Shown piece after piece: positions 1-9,963 of a stretch of DNA of 26,328 nt. The position numbers were made by a program, and so were the translations under genes. The notes beneath the pieces were generated by a model, which saw nothing but the letters and a program-made list of their open reading frames with translations, ran no database searches and was not told the origin of the DNA. The stretch's first letter is position 1. Each line of letters starts with the position of its first letter. The DNA is from Rhizophagus sp. LPA8_4_AMF. Its lineage: Eukaryota > Glomeromycota > Glomeromycetes > Glomerales > Glomeraceae. The stretch spans positions 1 through 26,328 of the forward strand of contig JADRCO010000794.1 in assembly GCA_021464525.1 (NCBI GenBank). Direction: 5' to 3'.

Positions 1-344
1 GCGAAACTTAATTTACCTAATTTTTATTAAATTATTGTCAAATTCCTTAATTTAGACGAATTTTGTTAATTCCGCAGATCGGCGGATATGTTATTAATAT
101 TTTTGTATTCTATTAATATATTTCTCATTAATAAATTTTTCTATTTCATTAATACATTCATACATTCTAATTAATTATTATCAAGTCCCAACCAATTATT
201 TTAAACCAAACATTAAATATTTTATAGTTTGTTCATATAAAAAATAACAGTATGTAAACAGATACAATAATTACTACCTTGCAATTTTTCTAATGTAATA
301 GCATTACAATTGTCTAAAAAAAAATTAAAATAAAATGAAAAGAA
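1..344. other. AT-rich non-coding stretch
   Basis: No reading frame of useful length, RNA gene or clear repeat is visible. The sequence is mostly A/T runs with a few short GC-richer words near 75-90. Confidence 0.6.
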
Positions 345-740
345 CTCACTCTCCTTACCTTAACCTTCTTATCCTAACCTAATCCTAAGCTATTTCAAAT
401 AAACATCACTCTAAAGATAACACACCTAATCTAAACTAATACTTCTTACCCTAACCTTAAGCTATTCCAAACAAAACACTACTCTAAAAATAATGTGTTT
501 AATTTAAACCAACACTCCTTACTTTAACTCTAAACTATTTTAAACAAACACTACTCTAAAGACAATGTGCCTAACCTAAACTAACACTCCTTACCTTAAT
601 CCTAAATTACTCCAAACAAACATCACTATAGAGACAACGCATCTAACCTAAACCAATACTTCTTACCCTAACCTTCAAAGATAACACTACTCTAAACTAA
701 TACTCGTAATTTAAACCAACTTTTTTTACCCTAACCTCTA
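345..740. repeat. 72-base minisatellite, about five diverged copies
   Basis: A unit beginning CAAACAAACA(T/C)CACTCTAAAG recurs at about 396, 468, 541 and 613, so the period is 72-73 bases. A partial copy lies on either side. Each unit also contains a CTTACCCTAACCTTAA-like block that resembles degenerate CCCTAA telomere repeats. Copies differ by scattered substitutions, so the array is old. No coding potential is seen. Confidence 0.85.
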
Positions 741-1762
741 CCTAATTATATACCATAAGCAAATTCAAAAGATGAATATTTTCAAATTCTTTTTTTTCCA
801 TAAGGTAAGTTTACATTAAAGGAAAAAAAATAAATGAAAATAATTATGATTTTTAAGGTATAGACATATCTTAAGGCAGTTACCTTATACATCAATACAT
901 CAATGTAGTAAAGGGATACTACTTTTCAAATATTTTGCCATATTGACATATAAGGTAGTAAGGTAGTAATTTTAATTTTAACTCTGGCCAAATTGTACTT
1001 TTAGCTAAAATTAAGTGTGACAATTACTGTAGTAATTAATCATTACAAGTAGATTTAATATGAAAAAAAAATTTTTTGTGTATTACAGCATATATTGTAT
1101 CTTGATATGACGTATGTCGTAAAATACTGTAACTATCCTTGGTAAAAGAAATATTTGCAATACTAATGGTTTTATATTCAATATTAAAGAAAGTAAAAGT
1201 AAAAAATAATGAAAGAAAAAGAGTAAATATGAGAAATACTAATCGATTTGATAATCATAAAGTATAAATCTCATGACTACTATATAAATCATGTGACAAA
1301 TAAGGACTAATGACAAATTGCATTTGCGATAAATAATAATTCTCTAAAATAAATACTACAAAATATATATTTAAAATTTTATATCACTAGCTTTTATATT
1401 TCATAGTTTTATATACTTCATTAATTAAATAATTAAAAATTTTTTTTTTTTGAAAATGGTTAAATTAAAAAATGGAAAATATAATTGATATTAGTATTTT
1501 CTTAATTCCTAATGTTCTAGAAAATATAAAGATATAAAAATTTATATGCTAATTCTTTAACGTAATAGCTTTTAAATTTTATAAAATTTAACTATTACTA
1601 ATAGGAAAAATTTAAATCCTGCTTCTCGCGATTTTCTTAAATATTATTTCAGGATGCGTTACCAATATATACTGCATTAAAAATATAATTTTTTTTAGGC
1701 ATTGCTGTAATATATCGCTTTATTGAATTTATTAAAATTAATATTATATAGTAAAATTTACA
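741..1762. other. AT-rich intergenic DNA
   Basis: No gene is supported here. The stretch holds homopolymer runs (for example T runs near 1440-1451) and one small inverted repeat at 881-957, listed separately. It lies downstream of the 3' end of the broken MULE transposase. Confidence 0.6.
881..957. repeat. Small inverted repeat (77 bases)
   Basis: TACCTTATACATCAATA at 881-897 pairs with TATTGACATATAAGGTA at 941-957. The 17-base arms differ at two positions. It could be a tiny hairpin element or the remnant of one. No target-site duplication is certain. Confidence 0.55.
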
Positions 1763-2570
1763 TTATTGATTAATTTCACGTTCCTTAAGTTTTTCAGTTT
1801 TATGATGAGCGGCATTATGTCCTGATTGCTCACATATACGACATTTATAAATATTTTGGCTTATGATCCAATTTTTGTATTACTATTTCCTCCTCTTTCA
1901 GTACTGCTCTTATAACGTTTTGTTGAAAGTTGACCCTTTGTTTTTATTAATGGTAAATTTTGAATAACATTAATTTCCTGAAGTTCATTTTTTTCATTAA
2001 TATTAGTTAACTTGCTAGTACTATTAGGATTATCAAGTTCCTCATCATTTTCTGAAATCAAACTATATTGTCTTTTTCTCTGATCAATATTAACACATTG
2101 TTCATGATCGTTAAATTCACTATTTATTGAAATCAATCCTTTTTGTCCTTTTTTCTGATTAATATAATTTCGCAATAGATTTTCCATTTCATGGTCATCA
2201 GATTCCAATGCTAGTAATGTAGCTTCATGTGCCATTCCCCATAATTTTCTATATTTAGTTTTTTTTCAATAGCTTTCTTCATAACCAGCACAGTTTTTGA
2301 AACAGTAATGACTTTACGTACTAGAAGAATAATATCTGCATTATTAATATCAATGCACCCCTTTTCATGTGCAAACAATAAACTTTCATTTTGTTTTATA
2401 TTACTCCTTGGTAATTATCTTAGTACCACTTTTCTGGAATTATTGAAATATGGAATCCTGCAATCTTAGAAGACATCATAATACGAAAGTAATGACTACA
2501 AACAATTCCTTTTGAAATTAAAGTTAAACATGCGCATAAAAATGAAATTGCATTAGAAATTACAATATAA

Positions 2571-2933
2571 CACAGGTTAAAATTAGTTAAATAGGGTATC
2601 AATAGGTTATAAATAAGTTATCAATCAGCCATTAATCAGCTATCCTATTGGTAGCCTATTGAACTTGCGCCAAAATTTGTCATCAATTGGGCAGGCTGAT
2701 TGATAGCTGATTCATAACCTATTGGTAATTTGTTGGTGCCCTATTGGTAATTTTACCAAATCGGTTATCAATAGTTTATCAATAGACTATTAATCAGCTA
2801 TCAATCGGCCTGCCTGATTGATGACGGATTTTGGCGCAAGTTCAATAGGCTACCAATAGGATAGCTGATTGATAGCTGATTGATAACTTATTTATAACCT
2901 ATTGATACCCTATTTAACTAATTTCGACTTGTG
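2571..2933. mobile_element. Hairpin MITE with about 130-base terminal inverted repeats
   Basis: The left arm from AAATTAGTTAAATAGGG (about 2580) is repeated as reverse complement ending near 2924. Similarity extends to CACAGG at 2571 and CTTGTG at 2933. The arms stay nearly identical for about 130 bases and include GCGCCAAAAT followed by a TCAATCAGGCAGG-like core. The inner part has many short ATTGATAGCTGATT and CCTATTGGTA words. It has no coding capacity. MULE transposase codons stop on one side (KQKYIYII) and resume on the other (IVISNAISFLCAC), so this is an insertion. The flanks are AT-only, so I cannot fix a target-site duplication. Confidence 0.85.
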
Positions 2934-3086
2934 ATAATATATATATTTCTGTTTTCCTGGCCGGATATCACATATTTTCCAAATCTCTCTAATGTTCTCT
3001 TTACCAATTTCATCAATGATAGATTGCAAAGTAATTTTCTGTACTTCATGATTATCTTCAATAAATCTGTAATATTCTTCTACTTC

Positions 3087-3284
3087 CTAATAAAAAGAAT
3101 GTTATTACGTTAATTACAATTTAAACTAACAAACCCTAATCCCTAACCCTAATATATTCCTAATCATAAAACTAACCCTAATCCCTTATTCTAACCCTAA
3201 TCCTAACTCTAATCCTAACCTTAATCCTAACCTTAATCTCTAATCCTAAAGCACTAAAAATTAAAGTTAATATTGCTTACTTAC
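3087..3284 (-). other. Intron-like gap in the MULE relic
   Basis: On the minus strand the transposase frame runs to CAAAA, then GTAAGTAAGC (from 3284). It resumes after TTTTTATTAG (ending 3087) with codons for EVEEYYRFIED. The borders are GT-AG and the length is 198 bases. Joining them leaves the frame one base off, so either a nearby indel exists or the exact junction differs. The interior is filled by the telomere-like tract. Confidence 0.5.
3124..3246. repeat. Degenerate telomere-like CCCTAA/CCTAAT tract
   Basis: About twenty words of the type CCCTAA, CCTAAT, CTAACC and CCTTAA follow one another for about 120 bases (TTAGGG-like on the minus strand). The flanks on both sides are transposase relic, so this is interstitial and not a chromosome end. 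It could be a telomere-type microsatellite expanded inside an intron, or a repair insertion. Confidence 0.75.
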
Positions 3285-4895
3285 TTTTGAATTATTTCTT
3301 GTTCATCAGAAGAAATTATTGTGGCTTGTAAATATAAACTTTGTGATATCTCTTCTTTAATAGTATTTAATATGTTAACACAAACATATTTTTCTAAAAT
3401 TTTTATTATATTTGGAAAAAGTTCTTTGCCCATTGACAATGAAACTGAACTGGTAGTTGCAATTCGATAATCATGTAACCTTCCCTATTGTGATTCTGAA
3501 AGAAGACGATCAGACAAACATTCAGCAAGTTGGCATAAAGTGAAATTACTTCTAACTGTTGTTTAATAATTGCATTCATTTCCTCAATTTGAGAAGTACT
3601 TTCAATACCAGCTGTAAATATTTGCCGTAAATAACAACATGCTCATAATTTTTTTGTTGGCCATAATACTCTAAGAAGATAATCTTTAGCTAATGGAAAA
3701 TCATTTAGCAAGTCATTCCATCGTATAAAAAATAAAGATTCACAATAACTGTTACGACACTTGTAAAATTTTTCAATAAAATTACTATATAAACTTTCCA
3801 ACTTTGATTTCAAATTTTTTGGTAAATTCTGTCCAATATGAAATATATAATGTGCATGATAACTATTTGAAAATTAAACAGGTACTGCAGCATCCATAGC
3901 AAGGTCTGCGTCTGTAAAAAATATAATAGGTTGGTATTCAGTTGCTTTAAGTGCATATTGTAAAATCCATTGATAAGTCTCAAATGTTTCATCACTAACA
4001 ATAGCTTGTGCAAGTAACCTTGTTCTCCCATTATTATCTACACCAACAAATACGTTTAAAGGCATATTATACATATTTGTTTTAGCTGTATTATCATTAA
4101 TAATAATGTTATGGTATTGAATCTAAAGCATAATTTGTTCTGAGCTCATCCAGAAAAGCCTATTAAGACGGTTGTCAGTATTAAGCTCAAAATCAAGAAA
4201 AAAATGAGGATCTTCCTGCTTTTTTTGAACAAGATTAGCAAGTAGATCAGATGCATCATTATGCATATTATTGCGGTTGAGATTTTTAATTCTTTGTATG
4301 GTATTTGACAAATCAGAATCTGTATAATTTATACTTGGAAATCTACCTTTCAACATATTGCACTGTAAAGTAATTAATAGATTGCCATGTTTAGTCATCA
4401 GTTCAATTTCATTCACCGTTTCTTTAGATAATTCTCTATATTTACTACTGAATTCACAACCATCTGGCCTCAACTTATGATTATGTTCATTTATGAACAA
4501 ACTAATAGTAATACTTGTAGAACGTTCAGGAAAAGTTAAATTTATATGCTAAGGGTACTGTCATTTTGAGTTCCTGCTTGCAGGGCGGACTCCTTTTTCT
4601 TTAACTTAAATTTGCCGCTAAATTTACATGTAAAAGTTCTTTTTGTAATTATTTGAATTGTATTATTCTTTTGTAGTCGATACTTATTTATTGTAAATCT
4701 ATTGGTCTTTCATAATTATCAAGAAAAATTTCTACATCATCTTAAGAAAAAAATGTAGTATCAAGTTCAATATTTTCAGAGGCAATTTTTAATTGATTTT
4801 TACCATCTGCATCATCTGATTGTTCTTTAGTAGTATCAACTGCAGGAATAAGATTTGCACTATCAGGGAGAGGTTCTAAATATTTAATGGAAGAA

Positions 4896-5482
4896 AGAAA
4901 AAAGGTAACTGATTATTCATTATTTAATAAGTGTTAATAATAACAAACTGTTATTAATTCTACATTACCTAATTGATTTAGTCAATATCCATGTAAAAAA
5001 ATGCAAATATTAATAAATTTTTACACAAAAAATTTTGCAAGAAAGGAAGGAAAGTGTTTACATGAAAGAAAAGTTACGCATGAAAAAAAAGTCTACATGA
5101 AAGTTTAATTATATCAGTTACATCAGTATTTATTATATTAGTAATCAATTAGTTCAAGTGATTCCATTAGTCATCGCATAGTAATAATTTTTTAAAAAGG
5201 CGATGCATAGTAAATACCACATGATATAATTGATAGCAAATAACATAATATTATATAAAGTGATTTATAAGGAGATCGTCTCATGCGATACCTATATTTT
5301 TTCTTACTAATATATACAATTTTAAGTAAATGCAAAAATAATATAAATTTTAATTTAATTTTCTTTTTTTACAATTTTTTACAAACCATATAGCAACATA
5401 TAAGCTAGCAATTAAAAATTCAATATATAATATATGTTTACTGAAATTTGTGTAATTATATATTGAATATTATGTAAAATTT
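4896..5482. other. AT-rich stretch beyond the MULE N-terminus
   Basis: No gene is seen. Short direct words such as ACATGAAAG (about 5060-5105) and GCATAGTAA (about 5176 and 5205) recur. A terminal inverted repeat matching the MULE's other side was not found by eye. Confidence 0.5.
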
Positions 5483-6021
5483 CACAGGTCAAAAAGTGAA
5501 AAATTGGGCACCAATCAGTCACTAATCAGATACCAATCAGGTGACTGATTGGTGACTAATTGATGTCTGATTGGTATTTTCGCCAAAATCTGTCAGCAAT
5601 CAGGCAGTTTGCTATTTTTTGATCCAGTGATCAGAAAAAGATGAAATATAGTTCATTGGAATCATCTCATTATGACGAATTGAATGGTAGTAAAATCATA
5701 TCTCTAGATTAATCAGTAATAAAATATTAATCAAAATGTAAAATATAACAAAAATAAAAATATTCTTTTTGCATTTTGCTCAATTTCTCATCATCGATTG
5801 ATTCTAGAAATATAATTTTACTACTATTCGATTCATTATAATGAGACGATTCCAATAAACTATATTTCATCCTTTTCTGATTACTGGATCAAAAAATAGC
5901 AAACTGTCTGATTGCTGATGGATTTTGGCGAAAATGCCAATTAGGCATCAATCGGTTACCAATCAGTTACCTGGTTGGTGGGTGACTGATTGGTACCTGA
6001 TTTTTTACTTTTCAACCTGTG
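5483..6021. mobile_element. Long hairpin MITE, relative of the 2571-2933 element
   Basis: The ends are CACAGGTCAAAAAGTG (5483) and ACTTTTCAACCTGTG (ending 6021). Arms of about 200 bases pair with each other: the ACCAATCAG words, CGCCAAAATCTGTCAGCAATC (about 5581) against its complement near 5930, and TTTTTTGATCCAGT against ACTGGATCAAAAAA. The centre, about 5700-5790, is unpaired and AT-rich. The CACAGGT ends and the CGCCAAAAT...CAATCAGGCAG core are shared with the first element, so both belong to one family. There is no coding capacity. Confidence 0.85.
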
Positions 6022-7172
6022 TTTAAAGTTAATAGAATATTCGCTACTTTTGTCCAGGTAATATATAAATAATGAAAATAGTAAAATTTAAATAAATTTT
6101 TTTATATTAAAATATTTATTTATTGTATACTTTATACTAATTTTATTATCTTTTAGAAAAATATATAAAAGTTTTAATATAAAAAACTTTTGGTAAGTTG
6201 ATAATTAAAAAATAAATAGTAGTAATAAAATTAATTTTAAGTATTTTTCAGAACTAGAATTATAATAATATCTAAAAAAGAAAAAATTTACATAATTTTT
6301 TGGATTCATTCTAAACATTATTAGATTTTACCTATTAAAATTTTCTGGAATTTTAGGATTCTAATAACTTTATTAAAAGTAAAAATTTTATTAATAAAAC
6401 TGATTAGAATTTTTGGTATTTATAAAAATAAACTATTGTTTAATAATTATAATTACAAATTCTTTTTTAATAAATTATTTGCTATTAAAAAATCTAAAGT
6501 AATAAACATTACATTTAATTAATTTAATATTTTTTTAAAAAACTTTGATAAATTATATTATAACTATTATTAAATCTACTTATTAAATAAGGCCAAACCA
6601 ATTTGATTTTCTGTAAACTCTGTTTAATAAAATTATTTTCTCAAAAATTTAAAATTTAAATATAAAATACCAAAAAAGCAAATTTTTTTTCCCAAAAATT
6701 TGGTTTCTTATATATATTAAAAAAGTTTTTTATATAATATTCTCCCTCTGAATTTTTAGATTTCTTTTTTATTACTTTTTCCTTCACCCTTCTAAATTTT
6801 AATAGCAAAAAATAATTTAAAAATTTTGTAAATTATTTTGGCCCCTTCTTCCTTCAATAAAAACTCTTGTTAAAAGAAAATCCTATTGGCTTAGTCTAAT
6901 TAAAAAATGTATAATATTTTATAAATTAAATTTAACAATAATGATAGCTTGGATTTCTTTATAATGGCTAAAGCTTTCATAAAAGATCAAGATTTCTTAG
7001 CCATATTTACAGTTTAAATATAAAGAAACTTTATATCTATTACATAATAATAAATATGAAATTAATTACTTCAAGATATTGAAAATGTACCAATAACTCA
7101 TTTCCATTTCAAAATGGCTAAAAGAATTAAAGAAGATTCAATAGGAATATACTTGGTCAAATTATAACCTAT
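6022..7172. other. Very AT-rich gene-free stretch
   Basis: Nothing beyond A/T runs and simple TTAAAATTT-like words is seen in either strand. No gene, RNA gene or clear repeat unit is supported. Confidence 0.6.
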
Positions 7173-7311
7173 TTTCAGAATTGTGCTACCCTATGCTAAA
7201 ATAAATCACCAGATTACAAGATGATTACCGGACAAAAACCGGGCAATTTGTTCAGTAATCGTCCTGTAATTATAATCACCCAGTAATCACATCGTACGCA
7301 AAATTCTGAAA
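7173..7311. mobile_element. Short MITE (139 bases)
   Basis: TTTCAGAATTGTGC at 7173-7186 is mirrored by GCAAAATTCTGAAA at 7298-7311, a 14-base inverted repeat with one mismatch. Inside, GATTAC/GTAATC words recur in both orientations (about 7213-7290) around a CCGG(A)CAAAAACCGG centre, so most of the element can fold. No coding potential and no secure target duplication. Confidence 0.7.
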
Positions 7312-7780
7312 CTGCAATAACAACAATGATAAAGCCATTTTACGTGATAAGCTCTAATTTTTATTTAATAGCTACTTCCTGATCATGCATAGTAACAAAT
7401 TTTTTACTTTTTCCGGAACAATTTATGTCCTTATTGCAAAACGGAGTTTTGGCAAATCTTTATAAACCTAATTTTTTTTTATAGTAAATAATTTATTTGT
7501 TGTTAAAAATATTGTTTATAGTTATTTATTATTGTACAACAAATAATAATATCAATACATAAAAATCTAAAATCTGCATAGTTATCGTTCATGAAATCCG
7601 CATGACCTTATTAAGATGAGATGAACGATAACAAGAATTATTTATTCGCATGTATTAAAGGATTTTAAAATATCAATACTTACAAAAATATAAAATTTTC
7701 AAATCAATTACACATAATTACACATGTGCTTGCACACGGACATCCCAAAGAATTATTTTCCCGGAATTTTACTTTTGAGA
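7312..7780. other. Gene-free stretch
   Basis: AT-rich sequence with one 12-base perfect inverted repeat at 7581-7632. No gene is supported. Confidence 0.55.
7581..7632. repeat. Perfect 12-base inverted repeat
   Basis: GTTATCGTTCAT at 7581-7592 and ATGAACGATAAC at 7621-7632 are exact reverse complements, separated by 28 bases. It could be a tiny transposon footprint or a hairpin. No function can be assigned. Confidence 0.6.
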
Positions 7781-8092
7781 GGAACTCTGACTCATCCTAG
7801 CACCTTTGGCAATCTGTGACAGAATTATGACAAAATTCATTCACCAGACTCATCCAGAGAACATTCGGACTCATCCTAGAATTAACCAAAAGTGCATACG
7901 AAAAATTCGTCTCTCAGGAATTCGAACTCACCCTATCACTTCCGGCAATCTGTGACAGATTTATGACAGAATGCATTCTCCAGACTCATTCAGAGAACAT
8001 CCGGACTCATCCAAGCATTCTGAAACCAAAAAGTACACCCGAAAAATCATCTCTCAGGAACTAGGATTCATCCTAGTACCTCCAATTCTTTT
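7781..8092. repeat. Tandem duplication, 136-140 base unit
   Basis: Units starting GGAACTCTGACTCATCC (7781), GGAATTCGAACTCACCC (7917) and a partial GGAACTAGGATTCATCC (8057) follow head to tail. Shared inner words are GGCAATCTGTGACAGA, CAGACTCATCCAGAGAACAT and CGAAAAATCRTCTCTCAGG. Copies are roughly 80% alike by eye. It is GC-richer than its surroundings and has no long frame. Confidence 0.8.
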
Positions 8093-8173
8093 TGCATCTT
8101 TATCATGCTCTCTCTCTTTAATTGATATTATTATTTATTAAGTATCCACAATGCTTTCCATATTTGTATTAAT

Positions 8174-9440
8174 TTAACCTATCATCATATGCTTTTGGAA
8201 TTGTATTTGCGTCAGGCTAGGTAAAAAAGGAAAGTGGTGATAAGCCCAAAAAATACTATCTATACTTGAAAAAGGATTTTCATTCTCTTCATGCAATTGT
8301 GTCTTCATCCTCCGCTTTTCTACGGCATTTAAATGAACGAACATATTTCGTAACCGTATTTCAATACAATTTGTATACAATTTGTATACTTGTAATATAC
8401 AAGTGCCTTCAATTCACTCTTACAGAATTTCTTTTGTATTCACAAGGCTTTTTGATGGCATTTGTCCAATATAAATGACCAAGTAAAAGGCTTTGGAGAA
8501 TATATTCAGTTGATCACCTGTCATAAAACAAATATTTCTTGTATTAGTCAAGTAAATCACAAAAAAAAAAGAATAAATAAATTAAACATAAAATTTACCT
8601 GCTAAGGGTTGAACATTTGTTGAAAATTACCTGCCCTTGAATGTGAGTTCGTAAATCTGGTTCAAATTCGTTAGCCTTTATCACTGGAATATATATAATT
8701 TGACGGTGTGATGGAGACCAGCTTTTGGAATATCCCGCTTTGTATATTATAAATGATCAAAAATATAATTTATACTTCCGTCGTGCTAAACTGTATACAA
8801 CACAGAAACTCGACATACAAGTTGTCTAATGGATAAATATCATAACGTCATAATTCTTTTCAATTAATTCAATTCCAAATAAATATAACTACCGTCAAAA
8901 ATGTGGAATAACACACGCGTCTTGCTGTTGGAATTATCTACTCATCACCACAGTATGTAGGTTCTGGTGCTAAAATAGCATCATCCCTATGTTTGACATT
9001 TACGTATGGCTATAGGGACGCGGTATGGGTAAATTAAGTTGAATTAATTCATACAATGAGATTTATTAGCTTATGTTCATCACATAGAGGTCATTTCCGA
9101 GTACCCTCATTGAAACCTTGTCCGCTTGTATTGAATCCCAAACACTTCGTAGGCAAAGTCCACATTTTTGGTTAAAATGAGAAAATTTCAAATCGATGAC
9201 GATTATCACGTGATTTTGTCACCACATTTTTAAACGCGACTTTACAGTATCTGGTATGTTCAAGTCATACAAGCTATCAGCAAGCTCGAGCTCGTTACGT
9301 AAGACATGTAAGGTTTTAACCAATCGAATTCGTCAAAAAATCTCATACCTTTGAGGTGAAAGAATGGCAACTTTAGACACTCTGTAAAATGGTATTTATA
9401 TTTTTTTGCCGAGGACCTTTTTTCACATTTTAGGTATTTC
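8174..9440 (-). pseudogene. Coding-like blocks, unassigned, probably a decayed or unresolved gene
   Basis: The minus strand of this GC-richer stretch contains short frames that look translated but do not join in one frame. Reading down the strand: a block ending SYVTSSSLLIACMT (about 9430-9260), HTRYCKVAFKNVV (about 9255-9170), WTLPTKCLGFNTSGQGF (about 9165-9095), LAPEPTYCGDE (about 8980-8945), VIKANEFEPDLRTHIQGQ ending at a GTAATT donor-like site (8631), GDQLNIFSKAFYLV after an ACAG acceptor-like site (about 8519), and LHEENENPFSSIDSIF (about 8290-8245). I recognise no family. Stops separate most blocks. It could be several exons I have not joined, or a relic. Confidence is low. Confidence 0.25.
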
Positions 9441-9597
9441 GTTTATCTTACTGTGTTGCAGCATTTTCTAAAGCATAGGTTGGGATTAAATCGTTAACAT
9501 TGATTCAATCTGTTGAAGCTTTTAATAAAAAGCTTTTAAATATTACAGCCAACTCTCTGAGTAATAATAAGTCATTAAAACTTACAATTAAGTAAAT

Positions 9598-9963
9598 TTA
9601 GTGTAAATTTTCTAGAGGATATTCTCCGATTGGTGGATGCTGAGATATGAACTGGTTTGAATGTAATATATACAATATCTCTGCCAGTAATTCAGTCATT
9701 CTCAGCCTAAATGACTCCTCCATCATCGCCTCAGAAATCCACTTAGCCTCGATAGGATCGAGTGGTTCACTGGCAGGACTAATAATGGATTAATAATCCT
9801 TGGAAAATATATATGTTCTATATGGCGTATTTTAATTTATCAGTTTGTTCGTATACAATACGTTTATTATATGTACGGTAATTAAAAATTTTTAATCGTG
9901 TTGATAATAATAATACATTAATGAGCACGTGATATATATGGGATTTAGCTCGTATTCCGCCAT
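9598..9963 (-). CDS. Putative small two-exon gene, function unknown
   Basis: Exon 1 (9963-9917) starts MAEYELNPIYIT and meets a GTATTA donor. Exon 2 (9778-9598) follows a TCCATTATTAG acceptor and encodes PASEPLDPIEAKW, then EESFRLRMTELLAEI, ending PIGEYPLENLH before TAA. Joining them keeps the frame and gives 75 residues. The intron would be 138 bases. Exon 2 is GC-richer than its surroundings and its composition is protein-like: acidic, then an amphipathic helix-like part. I recognise no family. No signal peptide or membrane segment is seen. It may continue into the coding-like blocks downstream on the same strand, or be the only surviving part of a larger gene. Transcript data would decide; this is a model from sequence only. 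Confidence 0.32.

Larger units (their letters stand above)
1763..4895 (-). pseudogene. Broken FAR1/MULE-type transposase
   Basis: Reading on the minus strand, N-terminal to C-terminal: an acidic leader (about 4895-4740), a damaged FAR1-like DNA-binding region ending FINEHNHKL near 4500, then a MULE transposase core. The core shows INDNT (first Asp, about 4100), FTDADLAMDAA (second Asp, about 3890) and TAGIESTSQIEE (likely catalytic Glu, about 3610). A SWIM zinc finger CxC...CxH (CAC...CSH, about 2490-2545) and an Asn/Lys-rich tail follow. After a one-base frame change comes a zinc-knuckle-like CRICEQSGHNAAHH and a stop at 1763-1765. The order is that of FAR1-related MULE proteins. Frame breaks lie near 4560, 3560, 2400, 2240 and 1862. 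In-frame stops include 4551-4549, 4125-4123 and 3645-3643, where the family has Trp. One hairpin element and one telomere-like tract interrupt it. It cannot make a working enzyme. Confidence 0.85.

Noticed and set aside
2420..2602. A separate small membrane protein gene
   Set aside because: The hydrophobic frame is SWIM-finger sequence of the MULE relic plus the edge of the hairpin element.
3124..3246. Chromosome end (true telomere)
   Set aside because: The tract is degenerate and transposase sequence continues on both sides, so it is internal.
8266..8478. Plus-strand frame in the 8.3 kb region
   Set aside because: The opposite strand carries the more protein-like blocks. This frame is their complement.
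8655..8675. GGTTCAAATTC resembling a tRNA B box
   Set aside because: No A box, acceptor stem or anticodon arm fits at the right distance. The minus strand reads as a coding-like block (NEFEPDLRTH).
9683..9776. CTGCCAGT/ACTGGCAG inverted repeat as a possible structured RNA
   Set aside because: The pair is only 8 bases, 78 apart, and lies inside a better supported coding-like exon on the minus strand.
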